NCBI GenBank assembly: GCA_003990745.1
Contig: RBNI01003907.1
Span: forward strand, 1 to 14,984
Length of the DNA stretch: 14,984 bases
Reading direction: 5' to 3'
Origin: Jimgerdemannia flammicorona
Lineage: Eukaryota > Mucoromycota > Endogonomycetes > Endogonales > Endogonaceae
Shown here in pieces: positions 1 to 9,133 of this stretch. A program made the position numbers and the translations under genes. Under the pieces are notes generated by a model. The model was not told the origin of the DNA, did no database searches, and saw only the letters and a program-made list of their open reading frames with translations. The stretch's first letter is position 1; the number at the start of each line of letters is the position of its first letter.

Positions 1-2955
1 GAGTGGTGCCCATGGTCTGACCACTGGGGACTGTTGGGGCAGGGGCAGTTTGGGGGGAGTGGAGATGGACCCAGACATTGGCACCTTAACTCCTCCCTGC
101 TGGCCAAGAAGGGGTTGTGGGACTTGTAGGTGGAGGACATTCAGGCAAAGGTTGTTGTGTGGAGGCATGAGGGTTTGTTTGTAGATGTCCATTGGAAATG
201 TTTGAAAGAGGCTGTGAGGGTCTTTTGGAGAGGATCCAGTAGGGAGGCTGGGAGGCAGAGGAGGGAGCGCACAAGGTGTGCTTCTAATAGGCTGCAGAGA
301 CTACAATTGGATTGGGCAGATCTGCTCACTTCTGATAGAGTGGAGGACTGGAGGATGGAGAGGGCGAAATTGGAGATAGTGGAACTACAACAGGTGTTGC
401 GAGATGAGGAGGAGACTCATATGCAAGGTATGGCTGCCAGGCTATGGTGGCAGGGGCTTGAGGATAAGCATCCTACAAGGTACTTATTGAGACTCCTCAA
501 TGCTAGGAGAGTGCGGCATTGGTGGGATGGGGTCCTGGATGCTGATGGGGACATGGTGCATGGCACATAACAAATCTTAGGAGTTTTGAAGGCATGATAG
601 CAGGGTTTGTGGAGTGAGGGAGAAGGGGGTGCAGATGAGGCAGCAATTGCCAATACACTAGAGAAGTGGGGGCCACCACAAGTAGCTGATTTGGGTGACT
701 TGATCTTACCAGTACAAGGAGAGGAGATTCAGAGTATCCTTGCAGCAACTAAACTTGGAACATTACCAGGGGAGGATGGATTGTCATGGGACTTCTGGAA
801 AAAGATAGTGAAGGTCCCCAGAGTTTTGGGTGAGATGACTGCCCTCTGTGACTATGTTATTCAGAGGGGTGAGTGGGTTGGAGAGCAAGACCTTGGGCTG
901 GTGGTCTTATTGTACAAAGATAAAGGGAGAAGGGAGGACTGGAAGAATTGGAGGCCGATTATGCTTCTGGATATGGACAGAAAAATGGTGACTAAGGTGA
1001 TCATCACTAGGCTGCAGAAAGTTGCCCAAGGGGTGCTGGGGGAGGAGCAGCAGGGCTTTGTTGGGGGCAGGCTTATAAGAGATGGGACTGCATGGGTTCA
1101 TGGTATCATTGAAGGGGCTTGGGCCTGTGGACTCAATGGAAGGTTGGTTTTCTTGGACCAGGAGAAGGTATATGACTGGGTACAGCGGGTTTGGCTGGGC
1201 AAGGTGTTGGATCGTATTAGTGTTCCTCCAAGATTTCGGGCCTCTATGTTGAGTCTGCTGGGGAGCAGTCAAGCAGTGTTGATGTATAATGAACACTATG
1301 GTCTGGTGTTTTCCTTGGGAAGAGGAGTTCCTCAGGGGGATCCTTTGTCCCCTATCCTCTATGCCCTTTCGCTGGAGCCATTGATGGATCAGATTTGCTA
1401 AAAGGTGGCTGGGCTCTCTATATATGGCATAGTGTGGAAGGTGGGGGTCTTTGCTGATGATATAGTAGTTAGACTTGGGTCTGTGGCAGATGTCGAGGTG
1501 CTTAAGGAGACAGTAGATTGGTATGAGGCTCACTCTGGAGTGAAGCTCAACTAGAATAAGTGTGAGACAAGGTGCTAGGGAATGAGCTAGTGGGTGGGGA
1601 CATCATTGGAACAATTGTCCCTACTGGTGAGGTGGTATGGTATCTGGGCATCTTCCTCTCTGTATATGGCTCGGTCCTGTCATGAGTGTGGTGGGAGAGC
1701 AGAGTGACCATGTGGGGGGAGGCCCTTCAAGGTTGGGGAGACCGCCATATCTCTGGCAGGACAGGTGACAATACTAAATGTATATTGATTCTCCAAGCTG
1801 TGATACATGGCCTATCACTTGGACTTCCCAGCATGGGTGGTGAAGAGACTGATGAAAGTGGCTAGAGATTGGATTTGGGCAGGGAGGAGGGCCCAGGTCA
1901 GTTGGGATACATTGGTGATATCAGTGGTCAGTGGGGGTCTAGGCCTTGTGGATTTCCCCAAGTGGTTACACTGCTTGTGAGCCTGGTGGTTGAAGAGAGC
2001 TGCTGAACTGTAGGGCAGAGGTTGGGTGCCTCTGCTGCAAAAGGTGTGGGAGATGAGATCCTCCCCTCAAGGGTCCTCTGGAGATCTGCTCTCTATGGTG
2101 GGGCTGAATGGTGCTTGGCGGCTGCGATTCAAGGGCTTTTGGTGGGGAGTGGTAGAGGGAGTGCACAGAATTGGCCTGCGTTGGCAGAGCAATAAGGGAG
2201 AGGTGATGTGGGGGCCCGATATGTGGAGTTGGGATAGGCTGCTCCTGGGGGGTGCCCTACTTGATATATTTGATATCAGGGATGGAGTAGAGTATTAGCA
2301 GAGTCTTGGCCTAGATCTTTGGCCAAGTGGCTGACAGGCAGCAGGGATCGGTGAGGAGTGGGACTGGGTGGGTATCTGGTCTTGGAGTGCCGAGGTGCAA
2401 TGGTGGCTTCCTCCTAAATACTGCGTGGTATGGTGGCAGGTACTGCAGAGGAATGTCATGTTGAATTTCCATTCTAGGCATCTGGTGGACAGTGGCCGCT
2501 TTGAGTGTGAGGAGTGTTATAATGTAGGGTAGGCTGGGGGTCTGGTGCAGATGAAGGGACATTGGCTCAGAGAGTGTGAGGTATTGGGGGACTTTTGGGT
2601 AATAATCAGGAATAGACTGGGTGTAGAGCAGAGGCAGGTTGGTGTGGGGGGCCGCTGGGATGACTTGAAGTCTTAGCTAGTGGGGGGGGTGGGTGATAGT
2701 TGGCTCACTGTAGGTTGGGTATTAGCAGTGTGGGTAGGATTGGCAGGTCATTGGCTCTTTGTATTTGAGGAGGGGCATCAGATGGGACTGCAGGAGAAGA
2801 TGGTACAGTGGGAGGAGTTGTTGGGAGATCTGCTGACTGGATGGTGGATTGGTTGGGGTCCTCTAGAGGGGAGACAGTGCAGTTTGGTAACTAGAATCTG
2901 TGAGCAAAGTAGTGGGAGGGTGGGGATTATGTTGGACAAAGTGGAATTTCATTAG
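1..2955 (+). pseudogene. LINE-A ORF2 remnant (endonuclease end, RT, zinc motif)
   Basis: In L1-type elements ORF2 nicks target DNA and reverse-transcribes the element RNA. The frame opens with the final endonuclease motif SDH (bases about 16-24, intact here). A charged linker follows to about 600. The RT fingers contain WKNWRPI (about 940-960), motif A is FLDQEKVYD (1150-1176), motif B is GVPQGDP (1324-1344) and motif C is FADD (1450-1461). A C-x2-C...H-x4-C motif lies at about 2503-2570, and a Trp-rich tail at about 2698-2952. Breaks seen: stops at 127, 568, 595, 598, 1399 and 1552, a one-base deletion near 1571, a later compensating indel, and many further stops up to the zinc motif. RT catalytic residues are all present, so the gene died by nonsense and frameshift. 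Dead pseudogene, identity near certain. Confidence 0.9.
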
Positions 2956-3098
2956 GTAGAGGTAGGGGGGGGGGGCCCCCACCAGGGAATCAGTTAGGAA
3001 TTGGGATCAATGTACTTTTATGGGAAAGATGGGAGTATTAATAAAGGATAGAGTCCAAGTGACTATAAAAAATAAAAAAAAATAAAAAAAAAAAAATA
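2956..3098 (+). other. LINE-A 3' UTR, polyadenylation signal and poly(A) tail
   Basis: After the ORF2 stop comes a run of 11 G (2965-2975) joined directly to 5 C (2976-2980), able to form a short GC hairpin. AATAAA lies at 3040-3045 and the box GAGTCCAAGT at 3051-3060. An A-rich tail interrupted by single T bases starts at about 3067. The G-run/C-run pair, AATAAA and the GAGTCCAAGT box recur in the same order at the end of LINE-D, so this is the shared family 3' end rather than chance. Confidence 0.85.
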
Positions 3099-3109
3099 TA
3101 TATATATAA
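3096..3109. repeat. TA dinucleotide microsatellite at the end of the LINE-A tail
   Basis: About seven TA units follow the poly(A) tail of LINE-A and end at the base where the copia integrase frame begins. It may be a tail-derived microsatellite or part of the target site. Confidence 0.8.
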
Positions 3110-3110
3110 T

Positions 3111-5315
3111 CGATGCATTTCTCGAGCCTTAAGCAAAGAAAGTGACATACAGTCTAAGGATGATAACCTTACACCTGAAGAACTGTGGAGCGAATCCAAG
3201 CCCGACATCTTGTACTTATGGACATTCGGAAGTGAGGCTTACATATTGGATAAAGGTGGAAATAGAGGAAAATTCGAGCCTAAGGCAGATAAGCATATAT
3301 TCTTTAGATATGATGGATCAGCGAATAGGTTGTGGAACACGCAAAAGCACAGTATAGTCATCTCTCATGACATTCAGTTCAAATAGAAAGCAAAGGAAAT
3401 TTGCATGGAAATTCCTATACCCCTAATCAATCCTATAGTGAGTAGAACTATGCCAATGGTGAACGCAACTACACAAACAATTCCGGCAACAACAGTACAA
3501 TCTATGCCTATGAAATCAATGGCACAAGTACCTATGAGATCCCCTGAACCGAGAATTATGGAGATTTCAGATAACGAAGAGGATATCTCTCCAAAGGGTA
3601 AGAAAAAGTACAAATCTGAGATGGATAATGAAGTCCAAGTGGATCTGGGAAATTACTGGGACCCACCCAAGTTATCTCATCGCAAACAACATCACATGAA
3701 CTATGCCTGCAAATGCGCTTATAAATCAATGACTGGTTAGCCAGCACACTATGATGAAGCCATTCAATTGAATGATAAAAAGGAGTAGAAAAAGACTATA
3801 GATGAGGAGTATAACTCACTCATCAAGAATGACATATGGGACTTGGTCTCTCTTCTGGCAAATTGATAAGCCATAGGATCCCAATGGGTGTATAAAATCA
3901 AGCATGATAGCAATGGTAGCATAGAGTGATACAAGGTCTGATTCGTGGCAAAGGAGTATTCACAAGACTTTGGAGTCAACTATGATGAGACATTTTCTCC
4001 AGTATTTAAGCTTACTTCGCTTGGAATACTTCTTATGATTAGAGCCAAGTATGACTACATGATATATCAAATGAATGTTAAGACAGCCTTCCTAAATGGA
4101 GACATAGATACCAAACTATACATTCTTCAACCATAAGGATATGAACTCTATGACAATGAGAAGAAGTTAATATGCAGACTATGCAAAGGCCTCTATGGCA
4201 TAAAATAGGCGGTGAGGCTATGGAATCGAAAGATTGATGATTATCTCATAGAAGAGAATGAGTTCAAACAATGCAAAGCAGACCCATGCATATACACTTG
4301 TCATACATCCTCAGGAATGGTATACCTGGGAAATTGGATTGATGATATCATTCTGATTGGGATGACAAGTGAGATCAATGAAGTAAAGGCAGCACTACTC
4401 AAGAAGTTCAAGATAACAGATTTCGGTGACACATCTTTCCTTTTGGGGATATCTATCATATGTGACAGGAGCATGCATACTATATACCTAAGCCAAGAAG
4501 CCTACATTCAGACAATGCTTGAGCAATTTGGTATGAGTGAGTGCAAGTCAGTCAGAATACTGATTGAGATATCTGTGAGATTAAAGAAGTCTAATACACC
4601 TGATGACAATGATATTCCCTATTGACAAGTGGTAGGATCTCTTATGTATCTTATGTTTGGGATGAGACCTAATCTATCATATGCAATCAATAAGGTGGCG
4701 CAATACGTATCATGCTATAACAACTCGCATTGGATGGCAATCAAGTGCATATTTAGGTACATTAAAGGTACAAAGAGCTATATGCTCAATTTGAGTGATA
4801 AAGGAGTTAAAAGATTAAGTGGAAGTACTGTTACAGTAAGCCTTTCTGGTGCATGTGATGCTGATTGGGCTGGGGACTTGGATGACAGAAGGTCTATGAC
4901 AGGATACTTCTTCTATCTCAATGACAGTGGAGCCATTTCATAACAAACTCATAAGCAATCATCAGTGGTGACATCATCTATGCAAGCAGAATATCAAGTG
5001 TTGTCAACAGCGACGAAGGAGGCCATCTGGCTTCGTGAACTACTAAAGAATCTTAGATTCCCTCAAGAATCTATAACTATACATCAGGATAACCAATTCA
5101 CCATTGCTTTGGCAAAGAACCCTATACATCATGCAAGGACCAAGCATATTCATATATAGCACTATTATATACGAGAATGCATTGAAAATGAGACTATATG
5201 CCTGTTATATATCCCTATGGAGCAAATGGCAGCAGATTCACTAATGAAGGCCCTTCCAAAGGCAAAGTTCGATTTTTGTATACAAGGAATGGGTATAATG
5301 GCAAACAATGGGTAA
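3111..5315 (+). pseudogene. Copia pol remnant: integrase C-terminus, RT, RNase H
   Basis: One continuous frame from 3111 to the final TAA at 5313-5315, with no indel. The integrase C-terminal region (about 3213-3370) has the FGSEAY type motif of copia integrases. A linker with an acidic patch and a lysine cluster (about 3550-3620) follows. RT starts near 3740. RT motif A should carry a catalytic Asp before VKTAFLNG, but reads Asn (4074-4076), a G-to-A change. The RT DD pair is intact at 4341-4346. RNase H shows DADW (Asp at 4857 and 4863), the AEY Glu (4989) and the QDN Asp (5088). Stops lie at 3384, 3738, 3786, 3864, 3867, 3927, 3939, 4134, 4206, 4623, 4941 and 5157. Each can be explained by C-to-T or G-to-A changes from Gln, Arg or Trp codons (4941 needs two). 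Inactive, with high confidence in the family. Confidence 0.92.
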
Positions 5316-5559
5316 AAATAAATATTATGGTGAAACGATGGATAGAATGAGTGTTATGGCAAATATTTGTGACAGAAATCTATAACATTGCTCAGGATTT
5401 CCATTTTTCACTACTTCTCTTACCTATTTTTATACTTATAAGCAGGGAATTTTGATCTTTTTTGGTCATCTAGATAGCATCCCATTGGTAATGTTTTGTT
5501 TTTTGCTTAGCTGGAGATTGATCAGTTTTATTTGCATTCTTTATCTTGTTGAGGGGTAG
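5316..5559 (+). other. Copia region between pol and 3' LTR, with polypurine tract
   Basis: About 240 bases without coding signal, AT-rich, after the pol stop. It ends in a purine-rich tract GAGGGGTAG (5551-5559) directly before the LTR. In copia elements such a tract primes plus-strand DNA synthesis. No other gene or site was recognised here. Confidence 0.75.
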
Positions 5560-5718
5560 TATTGAGATTACAGGTTACAACTCGATATAGCACTCGATAT
5601 AGATAATTTGTAGTGTAGTGGCATTGGAGTGACATCATTAACAAACACATAAAAGTGTGTTACTTGAGTGATCAATAAATAATTCCCTCTCTCCTATTCC
5701 TCCTAAAAGTTCACAACA
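5560..5718 (+). repeat. Copia 3' LTR (about 159 bp)
   Basis: Boundaries are inferred from the polypurine tract upstream, a start TATTG (likely a mutated TGTTG) and an end CAACA (5714-5718), which form the usual short inverted ends. Inside are two copies of ACTCGATATAG in tandem (5580-5590 and 5592-5602, 12-bp period), a perfect 6-bp hairpin AACACA/TGTGTT (5644-5661), and AATAAA at 5674-5679, a likely polyadenylation signal. The 5' LTR is not in the window, so the length is not confirmed by a second copy. A start at TGTTG 5547 is possible but would place the G-rich tract inside the LTR. Confidence 0.7.
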
Positions 5719-6945
5719 ATGGCTTCAAAAACAGAGTATACAAAATAGCTGACAGTGGGTCCCCCTGAGAAACACCCCTACCTAGAGAGAATGCCATCCC
5801 TCTAAACTCATTACATATGAGTGCTGCTCTACTCCCTTCCAATAGGCTGACCATTGCCTCCTGGAACTACTGTGGGACACCAATAATATCCAGAACCTTT
5901 GCTAGTTATACCTACTAAACACTGTCATAAGCTTTCTTCTGATCCAAGAAGACCAATCTCCCATCTAGTCCATAAGCTCGAACCCCTTCAATAATACCAT
6001 GTACTCAGGCTGTGTCATTCCTAATTAGCTGGCCCCCCACAAACCCTTGCTGCTCCTCCCCTAAGACTTGCTGGACCACCTTCTGTAGTCTTGCCACCAC
6101 CATCTTAGTGACCAACTTTCTGTCCATGTCCAGCAGCATAATTGGCTGCCAGTTCTTCCAGTTCTCCCTCCTGCTCTTGTCCTTAAAAAGAGTGTCACCA
6201 GCTCCAGATCCTACTCCCCCACCCATCTTCCTGACTGCAGGACTAAGTCACAAAGTACCATCAACTCCCCCAGCACTCCAGGGACTTCCACCATCTTCTT
6301 TCAAAGTCCCAGGACAGACCATCCTCTCCTAGTGCTGTGTCTGGTATAGTTATGGCAAGAATCTGACTAATCTCCTCCTCCTGTACTAACCCTATCAAAC
6401 TGCCCAGTCCATCTACTTATGGTGGGTGCCAATCCTCTAAAGTATGTCCTATAGCAGCCTCATCAGCTCCACCATCCTCCTCACTCTACAAACCACTTCA
6501 CCTCTCTTTCAGCGAGCCCAGAATGTCTTGGGAACCATGCACTTGTATACCATCAGAGTCTAGGACCCTCTCCCAATGCTGCCTCACTCTCTTAACCCTA
6601 AGGGACCTTGAAAGGAACTTAGAGGGCTTCTCTCCCTCCTTCAGTCCCTGCCAGTGCAGCCATGCAGCCAAACTCTGCACCCATGTCTCTACCTCTTCTC
6701 TCAATACTATTGTAGCTCTGCAACCTCTATCTTTGCCTGCCTCACCCTCAAGTCCTCTATTCCCTCCAAGGACAAGAGCCCTGCCCAATCCTTCAGAAGA
6801 CTAGCCAATCTAACCAAAGCCCAGATCACCCTCTTCCTCCTCTGCCTTCCAGTTATCTTTCCAGCTTCAGTCCAGTAGACCTTAGCAGCCTTCTTCAACC
6901 TTACCTATCAGACACCCACTGGGACAGCAGTATCCAGCACCTTTC
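5719..6945 (-). mobile_element. LINE-B: L1-like LINE fragment, inverted
   Basis: On the plus strand this block is C-rich where its LINE neighbours are G-rich, because the same family lies in reverse. It covers the equivalent of about 12070-13290 of LINE-D, from the linker after the endonuclease to just past RT motif B. Its 5' end (near 6945) meets the 5' UTR of LINE-C head to head. Its RT end is cut exactly where the copia LTR ends, so the rest may lie left of the copia element. The boundary at 6936-6951 is blurred by about 9 bases that fit both elements. Confidence 0.88.
5719..6945 (-). pseudogene. LINE-B ORF2 fragment (linker and RT)
   Basis: Reading the minus strand from 6945 downward: a basic linker (about 6898-6500) similar to that of LINE-A and LINE-D, then the RT fingers with WKNWQPIMLLDMDRK (about 6165-6120) and QQGFVGG (about 6060-6040). 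Motif A FLDQKKAYDSV is at 5950-5918. Motif B near 5780-5720 reads GVSQGDP, with Ser for the first Pro. The copy ends before the FADD motif C. At least two frameshifts (linker versus upstream linker, and before the RT fingers) and several stops, including three close together just after motif A, make it inactive. No initiation codon or 3' end remains. Confidence 0.87.
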
Positions 6946-7118
6946 TCCAGTAACATTCAGGTTACCCAATCTTTTAGCAATACTTTTGACATAGTTTCTG
7001 GAGAAAAGCTACTAGTAACATAGCAACTGATAAGTATTATGAGGTACATACTGAGCAGGGTAATCCAGGTGCATTCGACTGGCAGCATGTGGGGAGGGGC
7101 CCTAACCTGGGGGGAAGT
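6946..7118 (+). other. LINE-C 5' UTR
   Basis: Aligns with 9140-9300 of LINE-D over the CCAGTA-CATTCAG start, the TGGAGAAAAG block and the GTGGGGAGGGG block. An extra stretch of about 18 bases is present near 7065-7085. Many differences are C-to-T or G-to-A, for example ATAGCAACTGATAAG here where LINE-D has ATGGCGACCGACAGG. L1-type 5' UTRs carry an internal promoter, but no specific promoter motif was recognised. Confidence 0.7.
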
Positions 7119-7285
7119 ATGAGGGGCCTGCTGGCAGGAGTTCACAGTAGGGGAGGGGGCAGTGCTGGAGGTTAGGGGACAGAGAGGGCAAGCTTTGAAG
7201 ATAAGGTGAAGGGGGGTCAGCAGGGAGCTGGGCTGGAGGGCTGGCTTAGGAGAGGCAAGGAGATGGTAAAGATTACAGAGCAGTA
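7119..7285 (+). pseudogene. LINE-C ORF1 N-terminal fragment
   Basis: Begins at the ATG of MRGLL, the same start as in LINE-D (9301). A Gly/Arg-rich stretch follows, then the conserved GLEGWLR segment. A TAG near the 19th codon and another at the deletion point break it. Only about the first 50-55 codons of ORF1 remain before the sequence becomes ORF2. The conservation of this ATG while the sequence before it varies in length is the main support for the ORF1 start chosen in LINE-D. Confidence 0.75.
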
Positions 7286-8790
7286 GCCTCAAGGAGAGTC
7301 TCTCTGGTGGGCCTGTTGTATAAGGACAAGGTGAGGAGAGAGGATTGGAAGAACTGGAGACCAATCAAGCTTCTGGATATGCACAGAGAGATGGTTACTA
7401 AGGTGATTGTAGCAAGATTATAGAAGGTTGCCCAACAGGTATTAGATGAGAAGCAGCAGGGGTTTTATTGGAGGTAGACTTACCAGATATAGGATGGCCT
7501 GGGTCCATGACATCATTGAAGGGGTACAGGCTAGTGTATTGGATGAGAGACTGGTCTTTTTGGACCAAGAGAAGATTTATGACCATATCTGGTAGGTGTA
7601 GTTGGGTAAGGTGCTGAACAGAATAAGAGTTCCCCCACTATTTCAAGCTTCTATATTGAATCTGTTGGAGGGCAGTAGGGTGGCACTGATGTGTAATAGT
7701 CACTGAGGTCTAGCATTTCTCTTGGAGAGTAGAGTTCCTCAGGGGGATCTACTGTCTCCTATTCTATATGCACTTTCACTAGAACCTTTGATAGATAGAA
7801 TTTGGCAGAAGGTGGCAGGGCTCTCTATTTATAGTGTGGTGTGGAAGGTGGGGCCTTTGCAGATGATATGGTGGTTGAACTTAGATCAGTGGCAGATGTT
7901 GAGGCTCTTAAGGAGATGGTAGAATGGTATGAGGTATATGCTGGAGCAAAACTCAACTGATATAAGTGTGAGACAATGGTGTTGGAAAATGGGTTAGTGG
8001 GAAGGGATGTCATTGGAACAATTGTCTCTGTAGGCAAGGCAGTGAGATATCTGGGCATCTTTCTTTCAGTATATAGATCTGTCTTACCATGGGTATAGTG
8101 GGAGAGGAGGGTGGCCATCTGTGGGGAGGCTCTTAGAGGCTGGAGAGGTTATCTCCCTGACAGGCCAGATATTGATTCTGAATGTCTACTGGTTCCCTAA
8201 GCTGTGGTATATGGCCTATTACTTCGACTTTCCTGCTTGGGTGGGGAAGAGACTGATGAAGCTGGCTAGGGATTGGATTTGGGCTGAGAGGTGGTCCCAG
8301 ATCAGTTGGGATACTCTTTCAATACCAGTGATTTGAGGGAGGCTAGGACTGGTGGATTTTCCCAAGAGGCTGTACTGCTTGAGAGCTTAGTGGTTGAAGT
8401 GGACTATAGAACTAAGGGGGGGGGATGGGTGCCACTGATGCAGAAGGTATAGAAGATGAGCTTCTCCTCAAAAGGGTCCTCAGGGGATTTGCTATCCCTG
8501 GTGGACTTGGGTAGAAGCTGGTGGCTAAGGTATAAAGGCTTCTGGTAGGAAGTAGTAGATAGAGTACACTACATAGGCTTATACTGGCATAGCAATGAAG
8601 TGGAGATGCTGTGGGGATCAGCTATGTGGAGATGAGATAGACTGCTTTTGGGGGGAACTCCACTTATTAAGTTCAATATTGAGAATGGAGTGGAGTTTCA
8701 GCAGGAACTCAGTCAGGATCTTTGGCTTGAAAGTTGACAAGCAGTGAGGATTGGTGAGGAGTGGGATTGGGCAGGAGTCTGGCATAGAGT
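7286..8790 (+). pseudogene. LINE-C ORF2 fragment (RT and following region)
   Basis: RT begins abruptly at LLYKDKVRREDWKNWRP (about 7310-7362). A one-base deletion near 7468 shifts the frame. Motif A reads FLDQEKIYD (about 7557-7583). Motif B (about 7732-7755) reads VPQGDLL, with Leu for the usual Pro. Motif C FADD (7856-7867) is reachable only in another frame after a one-base loss just before it. The thumb and following region carry on to about 8790, ending in EEWDWAGVW before the zinc motif, which is absent. Many stops. It has no endonuclease and no zinc motif, so it could only ever have been a passive copy in this form. Confidence 0.85.
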
Positions 8791-9133
8791 ACTGAAGGAG
8801 GGCACTGGAGCAAGTGCTAGCATCTGGGCGGAGGCTGGGCAGCAAGGGGGGGAAGATGAAGGACAGTGGGGGACAGGGGCCGGAGGAGGTGGTAGTGGAC
8901 ATAGTGATGGCAGATGATAATCCAATCCAGTATAGTGTTCCCAAGGTGGGAGAGGGGGAGTTGGAGGATGTGTCAGAGGATGGTTGGGATGAGTCTGTGC
9001 GAACTGAGAAGAGGAAGGAAGGAGAGGCAGATTTGGTGCAGGTAGCAGAGGTAGTTGGGGGGGAGAAGTGGCTGTTGAGGGCACTGCAAAATGTGGTGGC
9101 TGAGGAACTGGGAGAGATCGACTTCTGGGCATT
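8791..9133 (+). pseudogene. Displaced LINE ORF1 C-terminal fragment
   Basis: Two reading frames together match the LINE-D ORF1 region of about 10398-10868. First comes a segment with GASASIWAEAG (near 8807-8840) against GAEASVWAGKG in LINE-D. A second frame then gives VVVDIVM, EDGWDESV and VVAEELGEIDF against KVVEDVPM, EAWDESA and LAVEELGEVDL. A frame change near 8840-8880 separates the two. It is followed, without any 3' UTR or poly(A), by the 5' end of LINE-D. It is therefore a piece of ORF1 lying out of order, after ORF2 of LINE-C. It might be the tail of the same rearranged element or a separate older copy. Confidence 0.75.

Larger units (their letters stand above)
1..3109 (+). mobile_element. 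LINE-A: L1-like non-LTR retrotransposon, 5' part outside the window
   Basis: Sense-strand LINE copy whose position 1 aligns with about position 11914 of the fuller copy LINE-D, just before the last endonuclease motif. It runs through the RT and zinc-motif regions to a 3' UTR, an AATAAA signal and an A-rich tail. The DNA is strongly G-rich and C-poor on this strand, like the other copies. It ends in a TA repeat directly against a copia integrase reading frame, which suggests it inserted into that element. Whether it is full length or 5'-truncated cannot be told because the left end is off the window. No target-site duplication can be tested for the same reason. Confidence 0.9.
3110..5718 (+). 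mobile_element. Ty1/copia LTR retrotransposon, 3' half
   Basis: Copia order is integrase, then RT, then RNase H, then LTR, and that order is visible here. The 5' LTR, gag, protease and most of the integrase are missing from the window. The fragment begins at the end of the LINE-A tail in the middle of a codon series, as expected if LINE-A landed in the integrase gene. It ends with a CAACA LTR terminus next to the minus-strand LINE-B. Base composition is AT-richer and unlike the G-rich LINEs on either side. It lacks intact coding capacity and half its structure, so it could move only if the missing half exists elsewhere and proteins are supplied in trans. Confidence 0.9.
6946..8790 (+). mobile_element. 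LINE-C: internally deleted L1-like LINE
   Basis: It starts with the family 5' UTR, matching 9140-9300 of LINE-D, and carries the ORF1 start. At about 7265-7310 it passes into ORF2 at the RT fingers. About 3.3 kb is absent relative to LINE-D (roughly 9455-12797), including most of ORF1 and all of the endonuclease. It continues to the equivalent of about 14309 of LINE-D and then joins an ORF1 C-terminal fragment. Both junctions are intra-family, so this is a rearranged or recombinant copy rather than simple 5' truncation. Confidence 0.85.

Noticed and set aside
2965..2980. Rho-independent terminator (GC hairpin)
   Set aside because: The context is a eukaryotic retrotransposon 3' UTR with AATAAA and poly(A), so a bacterial terminator reading is unfounded.
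3142..3357. A 71-codon frame in the copia integrase region
   Set aside because: Out of frame with pol; the frame beginning at 3111 carries the integrase motifs.
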